Of a stretch of DNA of 64,000 nt, positions 41,987 to 51,147 are shown in pieces (the first letter of the stretch is position 1; each line of letters starts with the position of its first letter). Below the pieces are notes generated by a model. It searched no databases and was not told the origin of the DNA. It saw only the letters and a list, made by a program, of their open reading frames with translations. Origin of the DNA: Paenibacillus mucilaginosus 3016 (lineage in GTDB: Bacteria; Bacillota; Bacilli; Paenibacillales; NBRC-103111). A program made the position numbers and the translations under genes. Location of the stretch: the NCBI RefSeq assembly GCF_000250655.1, contig NC_016935.1:5722001-5786000 (forward strand), written 5' to 3'.

Positions 41987-43990
41987 TTAATCCCCTCCGC
42001 CTCCTCCTCCACCATCGCCTCCACCGCCGCTGTCGCTTCCTCCGCTGTCCGAGCCGTCCCCGTCCCAGCCGCCTCCGTCCGAGTCCGAGCTGCCGGAGGA
42101 GCCTTGACCCGAGGCTGCGCCGTCCGATGTGAACCGCAGCGTCGTCTGCGTGTAGAGCACACTCTGCATTCCGCCGGAGAGGCTCAGGAGAGGAGAGTCC
42201 GCCGTCCGTCCGGCCGCCTTCAGCCGCTCCTGCAGCTTCGTCAGGTACTCGCGCCCGACCCCGAGCAGCACGGCCGCTTCCGCATACTTCTCGAGTACGG
42301 ACAGCTCTTCCGTTTCGGCACCGACCGCCCCCTGCTTCAGCTTCCTCCGCCAGGAACGGATTGAGCCCCGGTCCCCCGCCGCCTCCCACGTCAGGCTTCT
42401 GCGGGGCAGCAGCGGCACGAGGAGCAGCGACCCCAGCACAAAGAGCAGATAGACGCCGCTGGCAGCCGCGTCCACGATGATGGCGCCGGCCACGAAGCAG
42501 GCGAAGAGGTAGAGGGCCAGCCTCCACTTTTGTTCGATCCGATGCAGGGTGAACCCGCCGCCGGCCGCGAGAAACAGCAGCAGATACAGCAGGACATCCC
42601 ATGGCTGTGCATCGGCATAGAACAGATAGAGCAGGAGCAGCGCGTGCAGCGCTGCAAGCCCCCTTCCGTACCGGCGCAGCGGGGAGTAAGGCCGGAAGCA
42701 CGCCCCGGCCAGCTCCGCCTCCACACTCTCCTTCCATGGCCGGAAGCCGGCCAGGAAGCCCCGCCGCTTGTTCCGGTAATAGGCGGTCCGTTTGCCGCTC
42801 CTGTACTCTGTCAACGTCGGTCCGGCCAGACTGTCGATGCGTACCGACGGAATCCCCTGCTTCCGGGAACGGAGCAGCCACGCGTTCAGCTTGGCATCCG
42901 AAGCCGTATCCCCGCTGCCCTTCCCTGTCCGCACGAACTGCAGCGACGTGTGGAAGGCCCCCTCCTCCGTGCAGAACCGGTTCTCCGCCGGTACGGCCGA
43001 AGCGGTTAGCAGCCCCCGCCGGCGCTGGGAGAACAGTCCGGCCGCAAAGTCTCCAGCCTGCAGCTCTCCCAGGCGGTACAGGAAGCTCAGCCGCACCGGG
43101 TCGGTCTCCGCGAGCTCCTTCAGTCCCCGCCGGCCTGTCCGCAAACCCGCCAGCCGTCCCTTCAGGGAGAAGAGGAGCGTGAGCACCGCCCCCAGCACCA
43201 GCACGATCAGGCCGGCCGACACCGCTTTCCCTGCGCCCAGCAGCATCTCCCGCATCCCGAAGCGCTTCTCCCGTGCGGCCTCTTCCTTGAGGATGTCCTC
43301 CACGCGCACCGCCTCGCTCTTCGTCGGCGCCTCCGGGAGGAACTCGGACGGGAACAATAAGCGGACCGCGCCGCTGCCGTACATCGACAGGTTCGGGTTG
43401 TCATACCGCACGGTTGAAGGCGGCATAACCTGGAGCCTCCCTCCCGTCGGGTCGTGAAGGAAGGCATGCACCTGGTCTTCCTTGAAGGTTTGGGGCAGAA
43501 GAATCTCCATCGTTACGTTATGTATGTCGGTATCGCTGTCCTCGAAAAACTTCCATTCGAGCTCTCCGGTCCGGACATAGCGCGAGGCCGCCTGGTCCAC
43601 CCGGTACCGGTAGTAGAGCTCCTGTGTTCCCTCCTTCACCGCGGGGAACGTATAGAAGAACTCGTCTTCCTCCCGGAACGCCGTGTCGAGCTGCTTCAGC
43701 CCCTGGTGCGCAAAGCTTCCGAGCTTCGCCCCCTTCGGAGGCACGTACGCTTCGAAGAATTCGACCCCTCCGGCGCCGCCGAGTCCCACATGCCTCTCCA
43801 GTTCGTCCACCGGCTCATGAAGCGTGTAGGTGAAGAGCTCCTCCACGAACAAATCCCCGTCCGTCAGCACCTTGGCCCTTACGCTCACTTCATCGACGGT
43901 GTAAGCCTCAGCCGACGCCGCCTGCCCTCCCAGGGTCAGGCACAGCGCCATCCCTGCCATCCATCCTGCTCCCATCAAGCCTTTCCTCAT
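41987..43990 (-). CDS. DUF2207 family membrane protein with Gly-rich tail
   Basis: The 667-residue protein has a signal peptide (1-27, ending ASAEAY), a large extracytoplasmic DUF2207 domain (about 28-235) with VDEVSVRAKVLTDGDLFVEE and FYTFPAVKEGTQELYYRYRV, and three to five membrane helices from about 250 on. The last 40 residues are Gly/Ser/Asp-rich with GGGG runs, as in other DUF2207 proteins. No activity is established. AGAGGTGAG stands just before the ATG. Confidence 0.9.
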   Translation of the reverse strand: MRKGLMGAGWMAGMALCLTLGGQAASAEAYTVDEVSVRAKVLTDGDLFVEELFTYTLHEPVDELERHVGLGGAGGVEFFEAYVPPKGAKLGSFAHQGLKQLDTAFREEDEFFYTFPAVKEGTQELYYRYRVDQAASRYVRTGELEWKFFEDSDTDIHNVTMEILLPQTFKEDQVHAFLHDPTGGRLQVMPPSTVRYDNPNLSMYGSGAVRLLFPSEFLPEAPTKSEAVRVEDILKEEAAREKRFGMREMLLGAGKAVSAGLIVLVLGAVLTLLFSLKGRLAGLRTGRRGLKELAETDPVRLSFLYRLGELQAGDFAAGLFSQRRRGLLTASAVPAENRFCTEEGAFHTSLQFVRTGKGSGDTASDAKLNAWLLRSRKQGIPSVRIDSLAGPTLTEYRSGKRTAYYRNKRRGFLAGFRPWKESVEAELAGACFRPYSPLRRYGRGLAALHALLLLYLFYADAQPWDVLLYLLLFLAAGGGFTLHRIEQKWRLALYLFACFVAGAIIVDAAASGVYLLFVLGSLLLVPLLPRRSLTWEAAGDRGSIRSWRRKLKQGAVGAETEELSVLEKYAEAAVLLGVGREYLTKLQERLKAAGRTADSPLLSLSGGMQSVLYTQTTLRFTSDGAASGQGSSGSSDSDGGGWDGDGSDSGGSDSGGGGDGGGGGGGD

Positions 43991-44429
43991 CTGCTCACCT
44001 CTGGTTGGTCCAAGTTTCGTTACAGCACCTAGACATATACGCACCAACCGGCAAAATGTTCCACAGCCCGTCCGTATTTTCCTGAAGAGGACGCCGAATG
44101 GACCTGACCGGGCAGCGCCGGTGCTTGGAGGAGCCGCTTCCCCGCCTCTGTCCGATGCTTGCAGGCTCTGTGGAGCTGGACAGAGGGGCGCTTGCCGCGG
44201 GCCTACGCCAAAAAGCGGCAGCGCATGGGGCACTGCCGTGGTGATGGGACGCATTCCGGTGGAGGAAGTCAGTGAAGCGGCTCCGCTTTGACGAGCCCTT
44301 CCCCCTTCCGGACGGCTAAAGCATCTTGAACCTGGATGTCTTGCAGCTATTAAACCTTCGTTCCCGCCGGGAAGACGTTGGAATCTCTAAGCAACAATGG
44401 ATAGCATCGATGGAAATCATCCATGCAAG
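43991..44429. other. Gene-free interval upstream of DUF2207 and downstream of the MBL gene
   Basis: No gene is supported. A minus-strand hairpin at 44210-44238 is the only structure found; it may end the metallo-beta-lactamase-fold transcript, although it is about 190 bp beyond that gene. Confidence 0.5.
44210..44238 (-). terminator. Possible terminator, minus strand
   Basis: CGGCAG pairs with CTGCCG across an 11-base loop, followed by CTTTTTGG on the minus strand. Confidence 0.55.
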
Positions 44430-45246
44430 CTACGCCGGTGTCTGCAGCTTATGCGGATCAAAGGCGATGGATACCTCCATGTCCCCCTCCCGGTCGGTGT
44501 ACAGAAGCGCCTCGCCTGCAGCCAGCGGCGTGGAATAAGGGACGCTCTTCGAGATCTCGATCCCCGAAGCACACTCGAGCAGGCGGTCAATACAGGACGC
44601 AGGAAGCGCATGGGGAAAATGGGAAGACACAATCTTCCCGGCAGGAAGCTTCCGCAGCTTCTCCAGGCTGGCCGTGTAGGTGCTGAGGCGGGTGCTTTCC
44701 TGCAGGAACAGCCACACCATCGGCATCACGGTGTCGGCCGACAGCAGCGTTCCCGTCCTGGAATCGAGAAGCGAGATGCAGCCGGGCGTATGGCCGGGGG
44801 TATGATAGACCGCAAGCTCCCGCCCTCCCAGGTCGAAGCGGTGCCCTTCCCGGATCGGGCTCCACCCGTGGGGAGTGCTCCCGAGATAGGCTTCACGGGA
44901 GAAGACGTCCGGCAGATGCGAAGCATCGACGGCCCCCAGGATGTGCCGCCTCAGCGCCTGTGAGCCGTGCTCCCGGGCCAGGTCCAGGTCGGCCTCGTGG
45001 AGATAAGCCCTGCCGAACGGCCGATTCCCCCCCGATATGGTCGACATGCCCGTGGCTGTTCACGAGAATGACCGGCAGATCCGTCAGACTCCTCACCGTG
45101 CCCGCCAGATTCCCGAAGCCGTACCCCGTATCGAAGAGCAGCGCCTGCTCCGAACCCGTAACGAGCGTACAGCCTACGCCCGCCGGCTCAAACAGGTGGT
45201 ATATGCCATCTTCCATCGGATGAACCGTATAATAGCCCTGCGTCAT
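44430..45246 (-). pseudogene. Metallo-beta-lactamase-fold hydrolase, split by a +1 frameshift in a run of G
   Basis: The ATG at 45246 follows AAAGGGGAAC and reads to VNSHGHVDHIGG, which supplies the His65-x-His67-x-Asp69-His70 zinc site. The frame then goes wrong after GGGGGGG (plus-strand C at 45027-45033). One base out, it continues NRPFGRAYLHEADLDLA and on to the stop at 44430, with further zinc ligands visible in YHTPGHTPGCISLLD and LLSADTVMP. The total of 817 bases is one more than 272 codons. Members of the group include glyoxalase II-like and quorum-quenching hydrolases. It is either a recent frameshift or a homopolymer error. Confidence 0.75.
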
Positions 45247-45309
45247 GGATTGTGTTCCCCTTTCGGCTGAAGGTATGATAAACGAAATATAAACGTTGTA
45301 CGTAAAACT

Positions 45310-45339
45310 AATGTATTACGTAATACCTTCATTTGTCAA
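45310..45339 (-). promoter_or_regulatory. Promoter with 14-bp perfect palindrome in its spacer
   Basis: On the minus strand TTGACA (plus 45334-45339) and TACATT (plus 45310-45315) are 18 bases apart. GTATTACGTAATAC at 45313-45326 is a perfect palindrome reaching from the spacer into the -10. A repressor bound there would block transcription of the MBL gene. The half-sites ATTACG and CGTAAT overlap, unlike the Zur-like boxes at 50.9 and 51.1 kb. Confidence 0.55.
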
Positions 45340-45363
45340 TGATCGGGGCGTGCTCCCTGCAGC

Positions 45364-45386
45364 AAAAAACCGCCTGTGAAGGCGGC
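45364..45386 (-). terminator. Terminator of the importer operon
   Basis: CCGCC and GGCGG form a short stem (GCCGCC/GGCGG) followed by six T on the minus strand, 163 bp past the last gene stop. Confidence 0.7.
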
Positions 45387-45548
45387 TGCGAGTAGGTTTC
45401 GAATAGGCTCCGAATAGGAGATGGTCACGGAAGAGGAGGCGCTGCCCGGCCGGTTCGCGGGTTCGGGCTTCGTGCACCTGCCCCGTGAGAGCTGGAGGGC
45501 CGTGTGCAGGGCAGCCCGGCCGGCACCTCCCCGTCGCGGGCTCCCGGC

Positions 45549-46328
45549 TCAATGAGCGGCAGCCGCCAGCAGCCGGGTGTACGGATGCCTCTCGGGATGC
45601 AGGATATCCCCGCTGCCGAACGTGTCGACGCTGAGCCCGTCCTTCATGACCAGAATACGGTCGCTGACCGAATGCACCGCCGCCAGATCATGGGAGATGA
45701 AGAGCATCGACATGCCGAGCTCGCGCTGCAGGGATTTCAGCAGCTTGAGAATATGCGCCTGCACGGTGACGTCGAGGCTGGACGTCGGCTCATCGCAGAC
45801 GAGCAGCTTCGGGCTCAGTGCGATGCCCCGGGCGATCGCGACACGCTGGCGCTGCCCGCCGCTGAGTTCATGCGGGTACCGCCCGAGCAGCCCCGGGTCA
45901 AGCCCCACCATCTCGAGAAGGCGGGCCGCCGAAGCCCTCCGGTCCTGCCGGACCTCCTGCAGGAAGGGCGGAACCACCTCCGGGAAGTTGTCTAGCGGTT
46001 CCACGACCGAACGCCAGACGGGCAGCCGGTCATTGAGTGATGCGGACGGATCCTGGAACACGGCCTGGATGTGCCTGCGCGAGCGGCGCAGGGCCTCCCC
46101 CTTCAGCTCGGGCAGCGAGACGCCTTCGAGCCGGAGACTGCCGCGGTCCGGCCGCTCGAGCGCTAGCAGCAGGCGGGATACCGTGCTTTTGCCGCTGCCG
46201 CTCTCCCCGACGACGCCGAGGCACTCCCCCGTGCCGATCTCGAAGCTCACGTCGCGAACCGCCTCCACCATGCCGCCGGGCCGCCGGTACGATTTGCACA
46301 GCCCTTGGGCTTCGATCAGACTCCCCAT
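45549..46328 (-). CDS. Opp/Nik-type ABC transporter ATPase (second ATPase)
   Basis: The 259-residue ATPase has Walker A GESGSGKST, Q-loop AVFQDPSASLN, signature LSGGQRQRVAIARG, Walker B LLVCDEPTSSLD and H-loop FISHDLA. It resembles OppF/NikE, which energises the importer with its partner. GGAGG lies seven bases before the ATG. The upstream ATPase gene overlaps it by 13 bp, so translation is coupled. The last gene of the operon; a terminator follows. Confidence 0.9.
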   Translation of the reverse strand: MGSLIEAQGLCKSYRRPGGMVEAVRDVSFEIGTGECLGVVGESGSGKSTVSRLLLALERPDRGSLRLEGVSLPELKGEALRRSRRHIQAVFQDPSASLNDRLPVWRSVVEPLDNFPEVVPPFLQEVRQDRRASAARLLEMVGLDPGLLGRYPHELSGGQRQRVAIARGIALSPKLLVCDEPTSSLDVTVQAHILKLLKSLQRELGMSMLFISHDLAAVHSVSDRILVMKDGLSVDTFGSGDILHPERHPYTRLLAAAAH

Positions 46329-47422
46329 GATACCGCCTCCTTCCGATCGCTGTGATGAAGCTCGCCGCCATCGCAGCCGGTCTCCGGGTGCAGGCCGTGC
46401 GAATGACCGTCCCCGGGAAGCCGGGGACACGCCTCAAGCAGCTGCCGGGTGTACGGATGCTGCGCCCGGTCCCGGATATCCTCCGCCCGGCAGCTTTCCA
46501 CGATCCGGCCTTCCCGCATGACGGCGATCCGGTCGGCACGCTTCAGCACCTGGCGCAGGTCGTGCGAGATGAGCAGCACCGCACAGCCGGTCACCCGCTG
46601 CAGCTGTTCGAGTAGGTCCAGCACCTTCTCGCCGGACAGCACGTCGAGCGCCGTCGTCGGCTCGTCCGCGATGAGCAGTCGGGGCTGCAGCAGCAGGGCC
46701 GAAGCCATCGCCGCCCGCTGCAGCTGTCCGCCGCTCAGCTCGAAGGGATAGCTCGAGAACGTCCGCTCCGGGGGCAGCCCTAGCCCTTCGAAGCCTTCCA
46801 GCACGGCGGCCTTCGCCTGACGGGCCGTCAGGCGCCGGTGGGTTCGGATCGTCTCGACGAGCTGGTCCCCCACCCGCCAGAAGGGGGAGAAGCTTCCGCG
46901 GTAATCCTGGAACACGCAGCCGATCTCCCTGCCGCAGAGGCTGCGCCGCTTCTTCGCGGACCAGGGAAGAACGTTCTCTCCCCCGTAGATCAACTGCCCT
47001 CCGGTGATTCCGATGCCTTGCGGCAGCAGGCCCAGAATCGCTCCCGCGGTCATGCTTTTGCCGCTGCCGCTCTCGCCGACGAGCGCGAGCGTTTGGCCCG
47101 GGTGGAGGGTGAGCGACACGTCCTGCAGGATCGGCACCCGCTTCCCTCTTGCGGCCGCAGCGTCCAGGGAGAGCCCCTGCAGTTCCATCACCGGAGGCTC
47201 CTGCCGAAGGAGGGCGGCGCGGGAGGCGCCGTCCCTTCCACCCGCCGGAGTCCCGGCTTGCTTCAGCCGCTCATCCAGCAGCGGACCAGCCGGTCCCCCC
47301 TCCTCCTGCATCCTCGCCTCCGGGCTCCCGCCGGCTCTCATTTCCGGCCCGTCGCTCCGCCCGGCCTCCGTTTCATTCTGTACACTCTCAAGGTGTACAC
47401 GTTCTAGCAATCCTTCCGTCAT
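46316..47422 (-). CDS. Opp/Nik-type ABC transporter ATPase (first ATPase)
   Basis: The 368-residue ATPase has Walker A GESGSGKSM, signature LSGGQLQRAAMASAL, Walker B LLIADEPTTALD and H-loop LISHDLR. It resembles OppD/NikD. It carries a 75-residue N-terminal extension of Gly/Glu/Ala-rich sequence before the ATPase domain starts (about residue 80, PPVMELQGLSL), which is unusual for the family. The C-terminal tail is His-rich (DGHSHGLHPE, ELHHSD), consistent with metal-linked proteins but not diagnostic. Start at ATG five bases after AAGGAGG. Confidence 0.88.
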   Translation of the reverse strand: MTEGLLERVHLESVQNETEAGRSDGPEMRAGGSPEARMQEEGGPAGPLLDERLKQAGTPAGGRDGASRAALLRQEPPVMELQGLSLDAAAARGKRVPILQDVSLTLHPGQTLALVGESGSGKSMTAGAILGLLPQGIGITGGQLIYGGENVLPWSAKKRRSLCGREIGCVFQDYRGSFSPFWRVGDQLVETIRTHRRLTARQAKAAVLEGFEGLGLPPERTFSSYPFELSGGQLQRAAMASALLLQPRLLIADEPTTALDVLSGEKVLDLLEQLQRVTGCAVLLISHDLRQVLKRADRIAVMREGRIVESCRAEDIRDRAQHPYTRQLLEACPRLPGDGHSHGLHPETGCDGGELHHSDRKEAVSWGV

Positions 47423-47444
47423 GCAGGCCTCCTTCTTCCCGGCT

Positions 47445-48323
47445 TCACCCCCGGCTGCGCACATCCAGCAGATCGCGCAGCCCTTCCCCGATCAGGTTGA
47501 AGGAGACCACGACGAGCAGAATAGCCATACCGGGGTAGATCATGAGCTCGGGATGCGTTTGAAAATAAGACCGGCCGTCGTTCAGCATCGCGCCCCACTC
47601 CGGGGACGGGGGCTGGGCTCCGAGGCCGAGATAAGACATCGATGATATCACGAGAATCGTTTTGCCCATATCGAGCGCCGCATAGACCAGCACCGGGGAG
47701 ACCACCTGGGGCAGCAGGTGCCGCCACAGAATGGTCCGCACCCGGCCGCCGGCCACTCTGGCGGCCAGCACATAGTCCTTCTCCCGCTCCGAGAGCACGA
47801 TCCCGCGGATGAGGCGGGCGTACCCGCACCAGTTGATGAGCACAATGGAGAGGATCAGGTTGTTCAGGGAAGGGCCGAGGAAGCCGGAGACCGCAATGAC
47901 AAGCAGAAAATCCGGCACGACGGACATGCCGTCCACTGTGCGCATCAGCAGCGCGTCGATCCGGCCGCCGGCATAGCCCGCCAGCAGGCCCGCAGGGATG
48001 CCGATCGCCATCACCATCGCGAGCACCATCACCGGGATGCCGAGGGTCGTCTGTGCGCCGGCCGCCAGCCTTGAGAACAGGCAGCGGCCCATGCTGTCCG
48101 TACCGAGCGGATACTGCAGGCTCGGGGGCTGAAGCCGCTGCGCCATGTTGACGGCCAGCGGGTCATTGGCAACCAGGAGCGGCCCCAGCAGGGCCAATCC
48201 CAGCAGAAGCGCCAGGATGAACAGCCCGGCTGCCGTCATCGGGTCGCTGAGCATCCGCAGAACCAGGGACCTGCGGGGACCTGCGGCCCCCTGGAGGCCC
48301 GGCGGTGAATGAACCAGACTCAC
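47445..48323 (-). CDS. Opp/Nik-type ABC transporter permease (NikC/DppC-like)
   Basis: The 292-residue protein has six membrane helices and the EAA loop typical of importer permeases (EREKDYVLAARVAGGR, near 205). It starts at a GTG four bases inside the end of the preceding permease gene (GTGA overlap), with GGAGGGTGCA upstream. The next ATPase gene starts 22 bp downstream. It forms the channel with the NikB-like subunit. Confidence 0.9.
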   Translation of the reverse strand: MSLVHSPPGLQGAAGPRRSLVLRMLSDPMTAAGLFILALLLGLALLGPLLVANDPLAVNMAQRLQPPSLQYPLGTDSMGRCLFSRLAAGAQTTLGIPVMVLAMVMAIGIPAGLLAGYAGGRIDALLMRTVDGMSVVPDFLLVIAVSGFLGPSLNNLILSIVLINWCGYARLIRGIVLSEREKDYVLAARVAGGRVRTILWRHLLPQVVSPVLVYAALDMGKTILVISSMSYLGLGAQPPSPEWGAMLNDGRSYFQTHPELMIYPGMAILLVVVSFNLIGEGLRDLLDVRSRG

Positions 48324-49264
48324 TGCACCCTCCCCCCTTTCACACGGATCCGCGGATCCACCCAGCCGTACAGGAGATCCACCGCCAGATTGGCGGCGAT
48401 GATGAGCAGACCGGTCATCATCAGGTAGCCCTGCACGAGCGGATAATCCCGCTGGAACACGGCCTCGACCGCCATGCTGCCGAGCCCCGGCCAAGCGAAC
48501 AGCGTCTCGACCACCACCGAGCCGCCCAGCAGGCTGCCGAAGGTCATGCCGAATACGGTGAGCACGGGAATCAGAGCGGCCCGCAGGACGTGCTTGAAAT
48601 ACACGCGGCGTTCGGACAGGCCGCGTGCCCTGGCGCTGCGCACATACTCCTGTGACAGGCTCTCCAGCATGCCGGAGCGGAGCAGCCTGGCATGCACGGC
48701 CGCGAGCCCGAAGCCGAGCGTGACGGAAGGGAGGATGAGCCCCTTCCATTCGCCCCTTCCCGTCATCGGAAGCCACTGCAGCTTCAGCGAGAAGATGAAG
48801 ATCAGGATCAGGCCCAGCCAGAAGAGCGGAACGGAAGCCCCGAGCAGGGCGAAGAGCCGCCCGAGATGATCGGGCAGGCGGCCAGGGTATCTTGCAGCCA
48901 GCATCCCGAGCGGGACGGCCACGAGCGCCATGAACGCCAGTCCGCCCAGCGTCAGCTCGAGGGTGGCCGGCAGGCGGTCCATCAGCTCCTGGAGAACCGG
49001 TTTGCCTTTCATGATCGACGTCCCAAAATCCAGCCGGAGCACGTTCCCGAGCCATGCCAGGTACTGCTGGTGAAGGGGCCGGTTCAAGCCGAGTTCCTCC
49101 CGAAGCTGGGCTTCGTCAGCCATCGTCACCTGCATTTCGTCCACCCGCAGCAGCGACAGCACCGGGTCCCCCGGAGCCAGCTTCATCAGGGTGAAGGTGA
49201 GCAGCGACAGGGCGAACAGTACGGTGAAGAGCTGGATCAGACGGGATCGAATTCGCTGAAGCAT
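48320..49264 (-). CDS. Opp/Nik-type ABC transporter permease (NikB/DppB-like)
   Basis: The 314-residue protein begins with the usual membrane anchor (RIRSRLIQLFTVLFALSLLTF) and the TFTLMKLAPGDP pattern of DppB/NikB permeases. Six helices follow, with the EAA loop QEYVRSARARGLSERRVYFKH near 215. One base separates it from the end of the binding-protein gene, and its last four bases overlap the next gene. It forms the membrane channel with the second permease. Confidence 0.91.
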   Translation of the reverse strand: MLQRIRSRLIQLFTVLFALSLLTFTLMKLAPGDPVLSLLRVDEMQVTMADEAQLREELGLNRPLHQQYLAWLGNVLRLDFGTSIMKGKPVLQELMDRLPATLELTLGGLAFMALVAVPLGMLAARYPGRLPDHLGRLFALLGASVPLFWLGLILIFIFSLKLQWLPMTGRGEWKGLILPSVTLGFGLAAVHARLLRSGMLESLSQEYVRSARARGLSERRVYFKHVLRAALIPVLTVFGMTFGSLLGGSVVVETLFAWPGLGSMAVEAVFQRDYPLVQGYLMMTGLLIIAANLAVDLLYGWVDPRIRVKGGRVQ

Positions 49265-49265
49265 G

Positions 49266-50849
49266 TTATTTCACATCCATTTTGTTCGTGAGAATATAGT
49301 ATTCTTCCGCGCCCGGCTTCCAGTCGGAGACCCGTTTGTTCATGCCCACGATCAAGTTCGGGTAGACCGCGTAGGCATGCGGAACTTCCTCCCGCACCAC
49401 CGCGACCGCTTCCTGGGTGATCTCACTGCGCTGCTTCGGGTCGCTTGTCGCCTGGAGGCGGGCGAGGATCGGATTCAGCTTGTCGATGGAGATCCCGCCG
49501 GCATTCAGCGAGCCCCCCGGCACGAGGGACGAGGACAGGAAATACCCTCCGTCCCCCCGCGGAGCGGAGAGGTTGCTGTACGTGGCGAAATCCCAATCCT
49601 TGTTCTGGCGCAGGTATGTATCGATGTTCTCCACCGTCTGAATGTTGAGGGTGATGCCAGCCTTCGCGGCATCGGACTGCAGCAGCTGCGCAATCAGCGG
49701 CAGTTCCGGCCGTCCCTTATAAGTGATGAGGTCGAGGGTCAGGGGCTTGCCGTCCTTCTCCAGCTTGCCGCCGGCACCCGGCACATACCCCGCCTCCGCC
49801 AGCAGCTTCTTCGCCTGCTCCGGGTCGGAAGCCCTCACAGGGTCCTTGCTCCCGAAGGGAAGACGGGTATTGAACGGGCCGTTCGCCGCCGTGGCGTGAC
49901 CGAGCATGATGTCACCCACAATGCTCTCCCGGTTCAGCAGGAGGTCCAGCGCCCTGCGCACCCTGACATCCTTCACCGCGTCCCGCGCGGGATTGAAGAG
50001 CAGGAAGTGTACGCGGAGGCTGGAGGTCGATTCCACCCTCAGCTCAGCATCCTTGGAGATCGCGGTGACGGTTTCGGCCGGCAGCTGCGTGGCAATGTCG
50101 ACTTCCTTCGCCTGCAGGGCCATCGACCGCACGTTCCCGTCCTCGTTGAACTTCCACTCCACCTCGTCGAGCTTGGCCGCACCGTCCCAATACTTCGCGT
50201 TCTTCTCGAGCTGCACGCCGACATTCGGCGTGAATGCCTTCACCCGGAACGGTCCGGTGCCCACCGGCGCCAGGTTGAACGCCGCCGTGCCCGCCTTCTT
50301 CTCGGCCTCCGTGCTGATGATCCCCGTGTACGGGTTGACCAGCTCCGATACGAAGGACGGATGCGGCTCGCGGGTCACGATGGTGAGCTGCTGTCCCGAC
50401 GCCTCCATGGAGGCGATCTTCAAGGCGCCGCCGAGCGGCTTGCTCGCCTGCATGGACCGCTCCAGGGAAGCCTTGACGGCGGCCGCATCCAGCGGAGTTC
50501 CGTCCTGGAACTGAATGCCATCGCGGATCGTAAGGCTCCAGGTGACCGGATCCTTCACTTCCCACTTGGAAGCAAGCCAAGGCTGGACTTCCAGATTCTC
50601 GTTCAGCTTCGCGAGCGTCTCGACGATGCCCGCCCGGACCGCAATATAATCGTTCGACGGGTCGAGGCTCCCGCTTTTGAAGTGATACATCAGGGTAACT
50701 TTCTTGGAGGCGGGAACGGCAGCCCCCGAGCCCGGAGCCGTTCCCTCCGCTCCTTTAGAGCTGGAGCAGCCTGCAAGCAGGATCGCTGCGGCGAGTACCG
50801 CACTGAGGCTTAGGGTGCCGATGTGTTTTTTACGCGATTGAAGTAACAA
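49266..50849 (-). CDS. Substrate-binding lipoprotein of the Opp/Nik-type importer, under Zur-like boxes
   Basis: The 527-residue lipoprotein has a TTG start seven bases after AAGGAAGG, a signal peptide with lipobox LLAGC near residue 30, and the SBP family 5 fold (SGSLDPSNDYIAVRAGIVETL, WSLTIRDGIQFQDGTPLDA, NAKYWDGAAKLDEV). The family covers oligopeptide, nickel and metallophore binders, so sequence alone leaves the ligand open. Two Zur-type sequences lie upstream, which favours zinc or zinc-loaded metallophore as ligand. It is the first gene of a five-gene operon. Confidence 0.88.
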   Translation of the reverse strand: MLLQSRKKHIGTLSLSAVLAAAILLAGCSSSKGAEGTAPGSGAAVPASKKVTLMYHFKSGSLDPSNDYIAVRAGIVETLAKLNENLEVQPWLASKWEVKDPVTWSLTIRDGIQFQDGTPLDAAAVKASLERSMQASKPLGGALKIASMEASGQQLTIVTREPHPSFVSELVNPYTGIISTEAEKKAGTAAFNLAPVGTGPFRVKAFTPNVGVQLEKNAKYWDGAAKLDEVEWKFNEDGNVRSMALQAKEVDIATQLPAETVTAISKDAELRVESTSSLRVHFLLFNPARDAVKDVRVRRALDLLLNRESIVGDIMLGHATAANGPFNTRLPFGSKDPVRASDPEQAKKLLAEAGYVPGAGGKLEKDGKPLTLDLITYKGRPELPLIAQLLQSDAAKAGITLNIQTVENIDTYLRQNKDWDFATYSNLSAPRGDGGYFLSSSLVPGGSLNAGGISIDKLNPILARLQATSDPKQRSEITQEAVAVVREEVPHAYAVYPNLIVGMNKRVSDWKPGAEEYYILTNKMDVK

Positions 50850-50928
50850 GGTGGAACCTTCCTTTCGTGATCGAGAGCATAATGATGTAAGGGGGCCGAA
50901 AAATTCACCTTTACAGCCGGCCAATATA

Positions 50929-50943
50929 CTGTAATAATTACGA
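50929..50943 (-). promoter_or_regulatory. Zur-like operator 1, next to a -10
   Basis: CTGTAATAATTACGA matches the Firmicute Zur consensus TCGTAATNATTACGA at 13 of 15 positions. It lies about 80 bp before the binding-protein start and immediately beside TATATT (minus strand), so bound Zur would block transcription. Confidence 0.7.
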
Positions 50944-51147
50944 ATATATCTCATGCATGATTCCGGCCTTGGTAAGCCTGTACCGAGCGTATGGAGACTT
51001 TTCTTAACCTCCGGCCGCAGATGGAGTGTTCCAGGGCCGCCTTCGCCTGCCAAGCCCCCGCAGAGTGGCGCCGAACCAAACATATCGCACGGCCCGGGAT
51101 CTGATGGACCGTCACGGGCCGACACGAATGTGCTCATCTGCATTTAA

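Larger units (their letters stand above)
45247..45548. other. Upstream region of the MBL gene with palindromic promoter
   Basis: The region holds the promoter and palindrome at 45310-45339 and the terminator of the importer operon at 45364-45386. The rest is without gene. Confidence 0.55.

Noticed and set aside
44326..44538. Small plus-strand frame at the end of the MBL gene
   Set aside because: Lacks a ribosome site and overlaps the conserved C-terminal coding of the MBL gene on the opposite strand.
45313..45326. Palindrome at the MBL promoter as a third Zur site
   Set aside because: Half-sites overlap (ATTACGTAAT) instead of being separated as CGTAAT-N-ATTACG, so it does not fit the Zur dyad.
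50850..51143. N-terminal extension of the binding-protein frame beyond the lipoprotein start
   Set aside because: The lipoprotein signal begins at the TTG at 50849 with a clear ribosome site; the upstream part runs over Zur boxes.
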